A DNA stretch of 64,000 nt from Ferrimonas balearica (GCF_019802055.1 NZ_JAHVHW010000006.1:186001-250000), one strand, 5' to 3'; counted from the stretch's first letter, positions 24,510 through 34,643 are shown. A program made the numbers and translations. The notes: generated by a model not told the origin, from the letters alone.

Positions 24510-25397
24510 ATGAGAGTGGCCGTTCTGCTGTTTGCGGCAGCCCTTTCCGGATGCCAGAGCCAGTCGGTGCCTTGCGAGGTTCCATCCCCACCTGTGCCCG
24601 ACTCCCTGCAGCGGGATGTTAACGCGCTGACCACACCGGAGATGGCGGGTCGAAAAACCGGCAGCGAGGGGGCCCGACTGGCTGCGGACTATCTGGTTGA
24701 GCGGTTTTCGACTCTTGGCATGACGCCGTGGCACGGTTCCATTCGTCACCCCTTTCAGTACGGCCCCGGCTGGCTGGCAAAGTCCGGAGAGAATCTGGTG
24801 GTCTGGGTGCCCGGCCCGCCCCCTTATCGCCTGGTGATGGCCCACTACGATCACCTGGGGCGCAAACAGGGTCAGTTCCATCCGGGCGCGGACGATAATG
24901 CCAGTGGGGTTGCCGTGCTGCTGGCCTTGGCGGAGCAGGCACAGCAGCACCCTCCGGCGCAGGGGGTGATCTTTGCGGCGCTGGATGCGGAAGAGAATGG
25001 TCTCTATGGCAGCAAAGCCCTGGTGCAACAGCTCACCGGCGTTGAACTGGAGTGGGTGCTGAATCTAGATATGGTGGGTCGCCCACCCAAAGATGGCCGG
25101 GCCCAGCTGTGGTGGCGTCACGGCTGGCAGGGCGGCGAGCAGGCACTCAACACCCTTCAGCCCCATCTCTGCACCGAAGCGGGGCGGCGGCGGATGAAGG
25201 GACAGGATGGGATCCACTACGACAGCCTGCATGCTTCAGACCACTACCCGTTCCATCAGGCCAGCGTGAACTGGCTCTACCTGGGGGTGCCCCCTCACCG
25301 GGATTACCACAGCCCCAATGATCGGGCAGAGCGGCTTGATTACCCCTTTATGAGCCGGGTACTGGCTGCAAGCTGGGCACTGCTGAATAGGCCATAA
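24510..25397 (+). CDS. M28-family metallopeptidase lipoprotein
   Basis: A 295-aa exported peptidase. The N-terminus is a lipoprotein signal with LSGC (lipidated C15). The M28 zinc ligands are all visible: AHYDH, GADDNASG, DAEENGLYG, LNLDMVG and the late HRDYHSP. It should be an aminopeptidase anchored in the cell envelope. The ATG at 24510 is chosen because it begins the signal peptide; an upstream GTG at 24477 would add 11 polar residues. It converges on metF across a shared terminator. Confidence 0.87.
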   Translation: MRVAVLLFAAALSGCQSQSVPCEVPSPPVPDSLQRDVNALTTPEMAGRKTGSEGARLAADYLVERFSTLGMTPWHGSIRHPFQYGPGWLAKSGENLVVWVPGPPPYRLVMAHYDHLGRKQGQFHPGADDNASGVAVLLALAEQAQQHPPAQGVIFAALDAEENGLYGSKALVQQLTGVELEWVLNLDMVGRPPKDGRAQLWWRHGWQGGEQALNTLQPHLCTEAGRRRMKGQDGIHYDSLHASDHYPFHQASVNWLYLGVPPHRDYHSPNDRAERLDYPFMSRVLAASWALLNRP

Positions 25398-25399
25398 AA

Positions 25400-25424
25400 A
25401 AACGGAGATCTGAGTCTCCGTTTT
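25400..25424. terminator. Bidirectional terminator between the M28 gene and metF
   Basis: The stem AACGGAGA / TCTCCGTT is flanked by an A run on the left and TTTT on the right, between convergent genes. It can serve both. Confidence 0.85.
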
Positions 25425-25438
25425 CTTGGGGCCCTGGG

Positions 25439-26347
<909 letters not shown>

Positions 26348-26361
26348 TCAGTCCAACTCAA

Positions 26362-28722
26362 TTAATGCAGTAAGCGGCGGCAGATCGCCACCAGATCCGA
26401 TTGCACCGCGGCGGCAGTCACCGCCCGTCCGGCACCCGGGCCCTGGATCACCAGGCCATCGGGGTAGTAGTCGCTGCGCAGCAGGAACTGATTATCCCCT
26501 GCCGGCAGGCTGGCGAAGGGGTGCTCCGGTGTTACCGCCTCCAGTCCAACCCGCGCCACCAGTTTGTCCGCCTCCAGTGAGAGCGCGGCGGTGTAACGCA
26601 GCACCTTACCCTCAGCTTCGGCTCCAGCCACGGCATCGGCCAGCGGCTGGTCCAGTTCGTTAATGCGGTTGAGGAACTGCTCCAGAGGCAAGTCCTTCAG
26701 ACTCTCCGGCACCAGAGACTCTAGGGCCACCTCCTCCAGCTCCAGATCCACCCCCAGTTCACGGGCCAGGATCAGCAGCTTGCGCTGCATATCCACACCG
26801 GAAAGGTCGTCCCGGGGATCGGGCTCTGTCAGCCCTTCCGCCTTGGCCGCCAGCACCAGCTCCGAAAAGGGGCGCTGGCCATCGTAGTGGTGGAACAGCC
26901 AGCTGAGCGTGCCGGAGAAAACGCCGTCGATCCGCTGCAGTTGATCGCCACTGCGACGCAGGTCGTCCAGGGCGTAGAAGATCGGCAGCCCGGCCCCCAC
27001 GGTCGCGTTGTAGCGCCAATAGAGGTGGCGCTCTGCCAGGTGTTGTTTCAGTTGCTGATAGAACGCTAACGGGCCGCTACCCGCCTGCTTGTTGGCGCTG
27101 ACCAAGTGGATCCCCGCTTCCAGCAACTTGGGATAGGCCAGGCTGAGGCGGGCACTGGCGGTAATGTCCAGCAGCACCAGCTCATCAAAAGGCAGCGCCG
27201 CCAGCTCCCGAATTACCGCATCCAGCTCATAGGGTTTGGCCTGCGCATCAAACTGTGCCTGCCACTGCCCGGGAACGATCCCCCCGGACTGCACCAGCGC
27301 CTGCTCCTGACCCAGAATGGCCACCAGGGTCAGCTCCGCTTCCAGATCCTGACGGATGCGGCTCTGGTAACCGGCAAACTGATCCAGCCAGGCACTGCCG
27401 ATATTGCCCTTACCCGCCACAATCAGGCCGATGCGCTTACGGGCACCAGCACAGCGGCGGTGCACCCGGGCGGTGAGATCCGCCACCTGTTCCGCTGGCA
27501 CCAGCGTCACCAGGGCAAAGGGATCCGCTTTGAGCGGCCAGGCCTGACGGCCCAGCAAACGAGAGAACGCGCCACGCAGGCGACCGGCATTGCGGCTCAC
27601 CAGCCCCACCAGCCCCTGACTCAGGTCCCGGCGAACCTGGATCCCGAGCGCACTCTTCAACAGCGCTTCCGCGGCATCCGCCTGCTCCTCAAGCACGGCG
27701 ACAGCGCCCCGCTCCGGATAGCTCACCAGAGCCGTCAGACCCTGCTGCTCCAGTTGCTCGAACAAGCGGGCCAGTTCCGGCCCCGGCGCGGTTTCGCAGT
27801 GCAGCAGCGCCACCCGGCTCAGGCTGGTCACCACCGGCTCGGCATCCGCGTCGCCTGCCAGGATGCGGGTATAGGGGCGCTCCGGTGTGTAGCTGGAGCG
27901 CACATTCAGATTCAGGGCATTCTGCTTCAGAGGCTGCAGAGTGCGGGGGTGGAGTACCGGCGAGCCGAGCCGGGCCAGCCGGTCCGCCTCACCGAGAGTC
28001 AGAGTGGTTTGCAGACGGGCATCATCCAGCAGGTTGGGGTCGGCGTTGAACACCCCTTCTACATCGGTCCAGATGGTGACGCCCTCGACCCCGGCCAGAC
28101 TGCCAATCAGAGTGGCGCTGTAGTCGGAACCGTTACGCCCCAGCAGTACGGTGTCGCCCTGCTCATCTGCCGCAATGTAGCCGGTGATTACCAACCGGGT
28201 ATTGGGTTGGGCCACCAGACGCTGCTCCAGCAGGTCGCGGCTGTAGGCTTCGATCGGCTGCGGCGTGATGCCCGGGGTCACCGTCAGAAACTCACGGGAA
28301 TCCAGGCTGGCTGCCGCCACCCCCAGCTGACGCAGTGCCGCCGCCAGCAACCGGGCAGACCAACACTCGCCCAGCGCCTGGATGCGGTTACGCGGGATAT
28401 CAGACTCCGCCAGCCACTGGCCCAGACGGGCAAAGTCGGCGTTCAGCTGAGCCTGCTGAGAGTGCGCTTCGTCACCGATCAACAGCTGTGCAATCAGTTG
28501 CAACTGAAACGTCTGCAGGGCCGCCAGCGGGGCACTCAAATCGTCGCCCCGTTGTGCCCGCTCAATAAGCTCGATCAGGGTGTTGGTGGTTTTGCCAGCG
28601 GCGGAAACCACCACCAGGTCATCCGACTGCCCCTGAGTCAGCAGAATGTGCACCACCCGGCGGTAACAATCTGCGTCCGCCAGAGAGGAGCCGCCAAATT
28701 TATGCAGGTGACTTCGCGCCAT
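26362..28722 (-). CDS. metL: Bifunctional aspartate kinase / homoserine dehydrogenase II
   Basis: A 786-aa fusion. The N-terminal aspartokinase begins HKFGGSSLAD and includes GRNGSDYSATLIG; a regulatory linker follows. The C-terminal homoserine dehydrogenase starts near residue 435 (GLIVAGKGNIGS) and contains VSANKQAGSGPL and FSGTLSWLFH. It feeds aspartate toward homoserine. The call of metL rather than thrA rests on its place between metB and metF. The gap to metB is 21 nt. Confidence 0.95.
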   Translation of the reverse strand: MARSHLHKFGGSSLADADCYRRVVHILLTQGQSDDLVVVSAAGKTTNTLIELIERAQRGDDLSAPLAALQTFQLQLIAQLLIGDEAHSQQAQLNADFARLGQWLAESDIPRNRIQALGECWSARLLAAALRQLGVAAASLDSREFLTVTPGITPQPIEAYSRDLLEQRLVAQPNTRLVITGYIAADEQGDTVLLGRNGSDYSATLIGSLAGVEGVTIWTDVEGVFNADPNLLDDARLQTTLTLGEADRLARLGSPVLHPRTLQPLKQNALNLNVRSSYTPERPYTRILAGDADAEPVVTSLSRVALLHCETAPGPELARLFEQLEQQGLTALVSYPERGAVAVLEEQADAAEALLKSALGIQVRRDLSQGLVGLVSRNAGRLRGAFSRLLGRQAWPLKADPFALVTLVPAEQVADLTARVHRRCAGARKRIGLIVAGKGNIGSAWLDQFAGYQSRIRQDLEAELTLVAILGQEQALVQSGGIVPGQWQAQFDAQAKPYELDAVIRELAALPFDELVLLDITASARLSLAYPKLLEAGIHLVSANKQAGSGPLAFYQQLKQHLAERHLYWRYNATVGAGLPIFYALDDLRRSGDQLQRIDGVFSGTLSWLFHHYDGQRPFSELVLAAKAEGLTEPDPRDDLSGVDMQRKLLILARELGVDLELEEVALESLVPESLKDLPLEQFLNRINELDQPLADAVAGAEAEGKVLRYTAALSLEADKLVARVGLEAVTPEHPFASLPAGDNQFLLRSDYYPDGLVIQGPGAGRAVTAAAVQSDLVAICRRLLH

Positions 28723-28743
28723 GGTACTGCTCTCCCCCTACCT

Positions 28744-29889
28744 TCAGCCCAGAGCCTGGCTCAGATCCGCGACCAGATCCCGCGGGTCTTCGATGCCCAC
28801 GGAGAGGCGGATCAGGGTGTCGGAGATGCCAGCCACACGACGGGCCTCCGGATCCATGGCAGCGTGGGTCATGGTGGCCGGGTGGGCCACCAGGCTTTCG
28901 ACCCCTCCCAGGCTTTCCGCCAGGGAGAACAGCTTCAGCCGGGACAGGAAGGCGCGCACTTCCGCTTCCCCGCCCTTCAATTCAAAGCTCAGCATGGCGC
29001 CAAAACCCGCCTGCTGACGCTTGGCCAGCTCATGCTGAGGGTGGCTGGTCAGACCCGGGTAGTGCACTTTGGCCACGGAGGGATGCCCATCAAGAAGAGC
29101 CACCACCGCTTCGGCATTGGCCTGATGCTGTTGAATACGCAGCGGCAGAGTGCGCAGGCCGCGCAGGGTCAGCCAGGCGTCAAAGGGGGCACCGGTGATG
29201 CCCAGGCAGTTGCCCCACCAGGCCAACTGCTCCGCCAGCTCCGGCTCCTTGGCGATCACGGCACCCGCGACCACATCGGAGTGGCCATTGATGTACTTGG
29301 TGGTGGAGTGGATAACGATGTCGGCGCCCAGGCTTAGGGGCTGCTGCAGCACCGGGGATAGGAAGGTGTTGTCCGCCACCACCAGGGCACCGGCGGCCTT
29401 GGCCCGGGCAGCGATGCCGGCCACGTCCACCACCCGCAGCAGCGGGTTGGAGGGGGTTTCCAGCCACACCATCTTCGGACCCTGAGCCAGCACCTCGGTC
29501 AGAGCCGCTTCGTCGCCCTGGTCCACAACCGCCAGCTTAAAGGCCCCCTTGCGCGCCTGGGAGGTAAACAGTCGGTAGCTGCCGCCGTAGCAGTCGTGCG
29601 GCACCACCAGAAGATCGTCCGGGCCCAGCAGGGCCGTTGCCAGCGTCACCGCCGCCATGCCGGTGGCGGTCACCACGGCTCCGGCGCCGCCCTCCAGCTT
29701 GGCCAGGGCATCGGCCAGGGCTGAACGGGTAGGGTTGCCACTGCGGGCATAGTCGTACTGACGGGGCTGACCGAAGTCTTCAAAGGTGTAGTTGGTAGAG
29801 AGGTAGATCGGAGGCACCACCGCCCCATGCTGAGTATCGGTATCAATGCCCTCTCGGGCGGCGATAGTGGCGAAATGGTGCTGGCTCAT
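28744..29889 (-). CDS. metB: Cystathionine gamma-synthase
   Basis: A 381-aa PLP enzyme of the Cys/Met metabolism family that condenses an O-acylated homoserine with cysteine. It has YARSGNPTR, VPHDCYGGSYRLF, the segment VADNTFLSP and the PLP Lys in IHSTTKYINGHSD. It is the first gene of the metBLF operon and divergent from metJ. Four tandem met boxes lie about 70-100 bp upstream. Confidence 0.95.
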   Translation of the reverse strand: MSQHHFATIAAREGIDTDTQHGAVVPPIYLSTNYTFEDFGQPRQYDYARSGNPTRSALADALAKLEGGAGAVVTATGMAAVTLATALLGPDDLLVVPHDCYGGSYRLFTSQARKGAFKLAVVDQGDEAALTEVLAQGPKMVWLETPSNPLLRVVDVAGIAARAKAAGALVVADNTFLSPVLQQPLSLGADIVIHSTTKYINGHSDVVAGAVIAKEPELAEQLAWWGNCLGITGAPFDAWLTLRGLRTLPLRIQQHQANAEAVVALLDGHPSVAKVHYPGLTSHPQHELAKRQQAGFGAMLSFELKGGEAEVRAFLSRLKLFSLAESLGGVESLVAHPATMTHAAMDPEARRVAGISDTLIRLSVGIEDPRDLVADLSQALG

Positions 29890-29959
29890 CGATGCATCCT
29901 CCAGTCTGACGCAAGCTTTTTTATGGGGGTGAGGTCCATAAACTAACCATGATCCACCC

Positions 29960-29991
29960 AGGCGTCAAGACGTTTGGACGTCTAAACGTAT
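29960..29991. promoter_or_regulatory. MetJ operator: four tandem met boxes
   Basis: Four contiguous 8-bp boxes resemble the consensus AGACGTCT: AGGCGTCA, AGACGTTT, GGACGTCT and AAACGTAT. MetJ dimers with S-adenosylmethionine bind cooperatively to such arrays. Its place between metB and metJ implies repression of metBLF and probably autoregulation of metJ. Confidence 0.9.
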
Positions 29992-30073
29992 ATGGGTCGA
30001 GATGGCAACAATTTGACTCTACAGATGGTGTGGTTAAAATTTGCAACCGTAATCACGACTTAAAGGTGCATCG

Positions 30074-30394
30074 ATGAGTATCGAGTGGAATGGGGAGTAC
30101 ATCAGTCCCTATGCGGAGCATGGCAAGAAGAACGAGCAGGTCAAAAAGATCACCGTTTCCATCCCGCTGAAAGTACTCAAAATTCTGACTGATGAACGTA
30201 CCCGTCGTCAGATCGGCAATCTGCGCCACGCCACCAACAGCGAGCTGCTGTGTGAAGCGTTTCTGCACGCGTATACCGGCCAGCCGTTGCCGCAGGATGA
30301 TGACCTGCGCAAGGACAAGCCGGACGGCGTCCCCGCTGAAGCCCGACGCATGATGGAAGCGCTGGGCATCGACTGGGAAAACCTGGACGATTGA
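30074..30394 (+). CDS. metJ: Methionine repressor MetJ
   Basis: A 106-aa ribbon-helix-helix repressor that uses S-adenosylmethionine as corepressor. [15 protein letters not shown] is the DNA-binding beta-strand and start of the first helix; [20 protein letters not shown] follows as in other MetJ proteins. Length matches the family. It is divergent from metB and followed by a terminator. Confidence 0.97.
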   Translation: MSIEWNGEYISPYAEHGKKNEQVKKITVSIPLKVLKILTDERTRRQIGNLRHATNSELLCEAFLHAYTGQPLPQDDDLRKDKPDGVPAEARRMMEALGIDWENLDD

Positions 30395-30400
30395 TCCTGA

Positions 30401-30426
30401 AAAAGCCTGCGTTGCGCAGGCTTTTT
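30401..30426 (+). terminator. Rho-independent terminator of metJ
   Basis: An 11-bp stem AAAAGCCTGCG / CGCAGGCTTTT (30401-30411 and 30415-30425) ending in six T. Confidence 0.92.
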
Positions 30427-30461
30427 TCTTGTTCCATTACCCGGATTAATGAGGCAGCAGT

Positions 30462-31193
30462 TTGGAGTTCAGCCTGCTTGGAGTTCTGGCTGTGGTCACT
30501 TTGGGGGCTGCGGTTCAGGGGGCCATTGGCTTCGGCCTGGCCGTGGTGGTCACGCCCATTCTCTACATGATCGACCCGGCCTGGGTTCCGGCTCCCATCA
30601 TCCTGATGGGGATGACACTGTCCATTCTTACCATGGCGCGCACCCGTGCCCGACTGGATGTGGGGGTGCTGGCGCCCGCGTTGCTGGGTCGCATTCCGGG
30701 CGGGATCCTCGGCACCTACCTGCTGGTGGTGGCATCGGCGGATTGGCTGGGGCTGGGGATCGGTCTGATTGTGCTGCTTGCGGTGCTGCTGACGATCAAG
30801 AAATTCTCGGTGCCCGTCACCCGAGCCAACCTGTTCTGGGCAGGGAATCTGTCCGGCCTGTTCTCCGCCATTGCGGCGATTGGTGGACCGCCGATGGCCC
30901 TGCTGCTCAATAACCACCGCAGCGCGGCCCAGATGCGCCAGACCCTTTCCAGCTTCTTTCTGTTCAGCTGCATCATCGCACTGGTGCTGCTGGCTCTGGC
31001 GGGGCAACTGGGTCGGGACGATTTTCTCCGGGCGTTCTGGCTGCTCCCTGCCACCGCTCTGGGCTTTGCCATCGGTGACCGGCTGGCCGGGCGAATTGAG
31101 CCGGAGCGGCTGAAAGCCGCCACCCTCGGCTTGTGTGCCCTGGCGGGTTTGTTGCTGATTGGCCGTTCCCTTATCGCCCTGACGACGGGCTGA
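30462..31193 (+). CDS. TauE/SafE-family membrane permease
   Basis: A 243-aa inner-membrane protein with about eight helices in two halves, typical of the TauE/SafE (sulfite exporter) family. Family-like parts are QGAIGFGLAVV near the start and FSAIAAIGGPPMALL at the start of the second half. The start is TTG at 30462 with GAGG 7 nt upstream; no in-frame ATG fits the family start. Substrate may be a sulfur oxyanion or organosulfonate, but this is not shown. A large repeat array follows directly. Confidence 0.83.
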   Translation: MEFSLLGVLAVVTLGAAVQGAIGFGLAVVVTPILYMIDPAWVPAPIILMGMTLSILTMARTRARLDVGVLAPALLGRIPGGILGTYLLVVASADWLGLGIGLIVLLAVLLTIKKFSVPVTRANLFWAGNLSGLFSAIAAIGGPPMALLLNNHRSAAQMRQTLSSFFLFSCIIALVLLALAGQLGRDDFLRAFWLLPATALGFAIGDRLAGRIEPERLKAATLGLCALAGLLLIGRSLIALTTG

Positions 31194-31232
31194 TCACCGC
31201 CCGGGGAAATTTCCGCTTCCCCTTGGTTGCCA

Positions 31233-31784
31233 CTGCCTTACGGAGCCATATCAACGGGCCTATCAATATGGGTTCCGTGGGCCAATGGCCCACGCTACGG
31301 CTGCCTTGCGAGGCCATATCAACCGCCCTATCAACATGGGTTCCGTGGGCCAAAGGCCCACGCTACGACCGCCTTGCGAGGCCATATCAACGGCCCTATC
31401 AACATGGGTTCCGTGGGCCAAAGGCCCACGCTACGACCGCCTTGCGAGGCCATATCAACGGCCCTATCAACATGGGTTCCGTGGGCCAAAGGCCCACGCT
31501 ACGGCTGCCTTGCGAGGCCATATCAACGGCCCTATCAACATGGGGTTCCGTGGGCCAAAGGCCCACGCTACGGCTGCTTTGCGGAGCCATATCAACCGCC
31601 CTATCAACATCGGTTCCGTGGGACAAAGGCCCACGCTACGGCTGCTTTGCGGAGCCATATCAACCGCCCTATCAACATGGGTTCCGTGGGCCATAGGCCC
31701 ACGCTACGACCGCCTTGCGGGGCCATATCAACCGCCCTATCAACATCGGTTCCGTGGGCCAAAGGCCCACGCTACGGCTACCTT
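31233..31784. repeat. Tandem array: eight 68-bp units with a REP-like core
   Basis: The palindrome core GTGGGCC AAA GGCCCAC recurs with TTCCGTGGG beginning at 31273, 31341, 31409, 31477, 31546, 31614, 31682 and 31750. Spacing is 68 bp, once 69. The linkers (GCCATATCAAC...GCCCTATCAACAT) are also conserved, so whole units were duplicated. On the minus strand each unit begins GTAGCGTGGG, the same core as the clusters at 10.2 and 19.9 kb. It fills the gap between the permease and a GNAT gene. All three plus-strand frames stay open through it, but 68 is not a multiple of three and no ribosome site is present. Confidence 0.92.
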
Positions 31785-31802
31785 AAGCCGGGCTGTGAAT
31801 GG

Positions 31803-32294
31803 TCATTCCGGTGCGGAGAGGGTGAAGTGGCGCTCACCGCGCACATCGATGGCACCGGGGTGCCACCCCTGGGCCAGGTAGAAACCCTCCGCCCGGGTAC
31901 CGACTTCGGTGGATAGAGTGATCACCCGGGCACCGTTGGCAAACAGCCAGTCGGTGGCGCGCTCCAGCAACGCTTTGCCCAGCCCCTGCCCCTCAAAGGG
32001 GGGATCAACAAACAGCGCCCAGATGCTGGCGTCCTCGCCGTCCGCCACGGCGAAACCTGCCGCTGTGCCCCCACAAAGCGCCACCCAGCCCCGGCCTCGC
32101 TCGGTCAGGAAGGTTTCGTACAGTTCCGGGGGGATACGGCCGGGGTCCGCCAGCACATTCTCCACCACCGCGAGGCGGATGCGGGAGAGTTCGGGAATGT
32201 CTGCCACGGTGGCAGGGCGGATCTGGATCTCAGGGTCCAGCCGCTTTTGCAGATGGTGATTAAAGCGTCCTGCGCCCATTAATGCCGATGACAT
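31803..32294 (-). CDS. GNAT-family N-acetyltransferase
   Basis: A 163-aa GNAT protein with the acetyl-CoA loop FEGQGLGKALLERA (about residues 98-111) and a C-terminal TRAEGFYLAQGW segment. Substrate is unknown. It is third in a leftward operon after a VOC protein and an NTF2-like protein; the gap to the upstream gene is 12 nt. Confidence 0.82.
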   Translation of the reverse strand: MSSALMGAGRFNHHLQKRLDPEIQIRPATVADIPELSRIRLAVVENVLADPGRIPPELYETFLTERGRGWVALCGGTAAGFAVADGEDASIWALFVDPPFEGQGLGKALLERATDWLFANGARVITLSTEVGTRAEGFYLAQGWHPGAIDVRGERHFTLSAPE

Positions 32295-32306
32295 CTGGGG
32301 GTCTCC

Positions 32307-32780
32307 TTATTCTTCGACCGCACGGTTGCGGTTGTCGCCGCCCAGATAGCGCTGGCGCGGCGTGTAGTTTATCCAGTCGGTTTGATGGCGGATCCGGCCC
32401 TGTTCGTCCCACTCAAGCCAGATGGTAAAGCGCCAGGGACCCAGCACTTCGCCCTCGTACAGGAAAGCACGAAAGTGGCCCCGGGCAACCGCCGTCTGGC
32501 CTTCGACCACCAACTGCTCCACCACCAATGCCGGGCCATCATCCGCGACCCGGAATTCGCCCCGGGACCAATCAAGCAGCGCGGCAATCGCGTCCCGACC
32601 CTCCGCCAGATGGCCATAAACCATGTCCTCCAGCACCGCCTCATCAGCGTAGAAGGCGAGCAGGGCGGGAAAGTCCTGACGTTCAGCATACACCTGAAAA
32701 TAGGCCTCCGAATGCTCCCGCACCGAGGCTTGAGCTGGCAATAGCCAGATCAGGGTCAGTATCCCCAAGGCCAGACGCAT
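32307..32780 (-). CDS. Exported NTF2/SnoaL-like protein
   Basis: A 157-aa protein with a short signal peptide (MRLALGILTLIWLLPAQA) and an NTF2-like body: ALLAFYADEAVLEDMVYG, then strands ending in WLEWDEQGRIRHQTDWINY. Such domains bind small ligands or act as isomerases; which applies here cannot be said. Its ATG overlaps the stop of the VOC gene (TGATG), so the two are coupled. Confidence 0.75.
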   Translation of the reverse strand: MRLALGILTLIWLLPAQASVREHSEAYFQVYAERQDFPALLAFYADEAVLEDMVYGHLAEGRDAIAALLDWSRGEFRVADDGPALVVEQLVVEGQTAVARGHFRAFLYEGEVLGPWRFTIWLEWDEQGRIRHQTDWINYTPRQRYLGGDNRNRAVEE

Positions 32781-33166
32781 CAGGTCGCCTCGGGCGCATG
32801 GAGCGCCAACCGGTTGCCTTCCGAATCCCGAATCAGCGCCCGGTAGCCATGGGGGCCCAGAGGATGGATCGGTTGAAGTAGCTCGCCTCCCAGCGCAGTC
32901 ACCTGCGCTACCGCAGCCTGCAGTCGTCCAGCTACGTTGAGGTAGATCAGCACACCGGTATCGGAGCCGATGGGGGCATCGGTGGGCACCAAACAGCCGC
33001 CATTACCCTGCTGATGGGCCAGCACAGCGAACTGAAATTCCCCAGCTTGCTCAAGGTAAACCGGCAGGCCCAGCACCCCCTCATAGAAGGCGCGGGCCCG
33101 GGACAGATCAGAAACAGGGATGTCGAACCAGACCGCCCGGTTATGGCGGGTATTGAAGTCGCTCAT
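32780..33166 (-). CDS. VOC-family (glyoxalase-like) protein
   Basis: A 128-aa vicinal-oxygen-chelate fold protein: WFDIPVSDLSRARAFYEGVLG opens the first beta-alpha-beta-beta-beta module, and RALIRDSEGNRLALH closes the second. Length fits single-chain, two-module members. The ATG at 33166 is chosen because the fold begins a few residues later; a GTG at 33184 is also open. It is first in the VOC / NTF2-like / GNAT operon. Substrate unknown. Confidence 0.82.
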   Translation of the reverse strand: MSDFNTRHNRAVWFDIPVSDLSRARAFYEGVLGLPVYLEQAGEFQFAVLAHQQGNGGCLVPTDAPIGSDTGVLIYLNVAGRLQAAVAQVTALGGELLQPIHPLGPHGYRALIRDSEGNRLALHAPEAT

Positions 33167-33279
33167 TGTGAAATTCCGTTTCACCCAATGAGCCTAAGGT
33201 CGCAGAAAGCGGAGGGATTGCAAGCGCGGCGCCGGCCTCAGCCGACACCGCATGATTCAGGCCAGGAGCAGAGCGAGGA

Positions 33280-34575
33280 TCAGAAGTGCCACTGCAGGTA
33301 CACCGAGTTGTAGTTGCTGCCCCCTTTGATTCGACCGAACTGGGAGGCGGTCTCAAAAATGGAGCTGCGATGGTGGAGGCTGTACCCCAGCCAGAGGGGA
33401 TCCAGCGACCGGACACCAAACAGGTCTCCCAGGTTGGCCCCGAAGGAAACATCGAGGTAGTTCATCAGGTTGGAGGGCTGATAGCCCTTACGGTCCATCT
33501 CGATCTGCTCGATGTAGGTGATGTCCTTGACGTAGGAGAGCCCCTCCGCCACCCCGATGCGCCAGCGAATCGGCCAACTGAAGTTGTAGAAGGCCTTCAC
33601 CGCCAGCACCCCTTCGTAGGTGGGGTCCTGCACCGCAGAGCTGTGGTGGTACACCAGACCGGGGCTGAAATAGAGGTCCAGCGGCAGACCAAACAGCTCG
33701 TTGGTCAATGGCAATCCCCAGAACAGGGAGGTGAGCTGGTTGCCGTAAGGGTCCTCCACCCAGTTACCGGAGAGGATGTCTCCCATATTGGATTCGGTTG
33801 CCCAGCCGTGGGCAACCCGGACGTAGTGACCCTCAAGGGAGTCCGAGCTCCAGGGTTCGCCGCGGCTGGAAGGCTCCGGGAAGAAGCCAAAACCGATAAA
33901 GGTTTCGACGTTATAGCGGGAATCCAGGGTGGGCAGGTCTTTCAGTTCATTGCTCAGTACCGACAGGTGAGCGTTGCCCAACAGGTAGAGGTTGCGCCAG
34001 ACGTGGTAGCGCAGCTCCACCCCGGCAGAGCCCCCGACATCCGCGTCAGCATCCACCAGATTAAGGCCGTAGTAGCGGCTGTTGAACTGCTCGGAGCGCC
34101 AGTCGATCTGAAGGGTCGGACGGATCTCCAGCGCCCCCTCCTGGTGGTAAAAACCGTAGCGGAAGTGGCCATAGCTTCGACCACTGCCGTCGCTCAGGAT
34201 CTCCGCATCAAGAAACTCATTGGGACGGGGGATATAGCGGTAACGCAGCCCGGTGTCGAAGCTGTCCTCCCGGATCGCATTCTGAAACTCCGGGGGAATA
34301 TCGAAGAAGCGATATCGGCTGAACAGCGTAGCCTGATGGGCCTCCTCGTTCCAGAGATGTACCCCCGCTTCCAGTCCGTGCAGGTAGAAACGCTCGGTGT
34401 GGAAGAACATCAGCGGCGTGATGTCCATCACCTGGTCCACCTCGGTGGCGTAGGGAATGTCGGCGTAACGCGCCCCGAGGGCGATCCCCCAGGCGGGTTG
34501 CGGCTCACTGCCCGGCACCGCCAGGGCTGGCAGGCTGAACAGGGCGACGCAGGCTGCGGGGATCAAAGGTTTCAT
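33280..34575 (-). CDS. MipA/OmpV-like outer-membrane beta-barrel protein
   Basis: A 431-aa exported protein with a signal peptide (about residues 1-19, cut near ALA). Alternating aromatic beta-strands run throughout, and the chain ends in aromatic YLQWHF, as is normal for outer-membrane barrels. The N-terminal half (AWGIALGARYADIPY) resembles MipA/OmpV scaffolding proteins. It is longer than typical MipA, and the second half (VRVAHGWATESNMGDIL) looks like an added barrel segment. Role unknown. It is a single gene. Confidence 0.65.
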   Translation of the reverse strand: MKPLIPAACVALFSLPALAVPGSEPQPAWGIALGARYADIPYATEVDQVMDITPLMFFHTERFYLHGLEAGVHLWNEEAHQATLFSRYRFFDIPPEFQNAIREDSFDTGLRYRYIPRPNEFLDAEILSDGSGRSYGHFRYGFYHQEGALEIRPTLQIDWRSEQFNSRYYGLNLVDADADVGGSAGVELRYHVWRNLYLLGNAHLSVLSNELKDLPTLDSRYNVETFIGFGFFPEPSSRGEPWSSDSLEGHYVRVAHGWATESNMGDILSGNWVEDPYGNQLTSLFWGLPLTNELFGLPLDLYFSPGLVYHHSSAVQDPTYEGVLAVKAFYNFSWPIRWRIGVAEGLSYVKDITYIEQIEMDRKGYQPSNLMNYLDVSFGANLGDLFGVRSLDPLWLGYSLHHRSSIFETASQFGRIKGGSNYNSVYLQWHF

Positions 34576-34615
34576 GAGTATCGGCTCCAGAGGTGATTGT
34601 TTTTATTGAAAACGC

Positions 34616-34643
34616 AAAAAGCCCGCTGAAGCAAGCGGGCTTT
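34616..34643 (-). terminator. Rho-independent terminator of the malic enzyme gene
   Basis: The stem AAAGCCCGCT / AGCGGGCTTT (34618-34627 and 34634-34643) is followed on the minus strand by five T. Confidence 0.88.

Noticed and set aside
27106-29337. Very long open frame opposite metL and metB
   Set aside because: High G+C coding DNA often leaves the opposite strand open. The metL and metB frames are complete and have family motifs, and the antisense frame has none.
31233-31784. CRISPR array
   Set aside because: Units are 68-bp tandem copies whose linkers are also conserved. There are no unique spacers and no cas genes.
31133-31916. Long plus-strand open frames with repeating peptide units across the 68-bp array
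   Set aside because: All three frames are open because the repeat happens to lack stops, and 68 bp shifts frame at every unit. There is no ribosome site, and the sequence is explained by REP palindromes.
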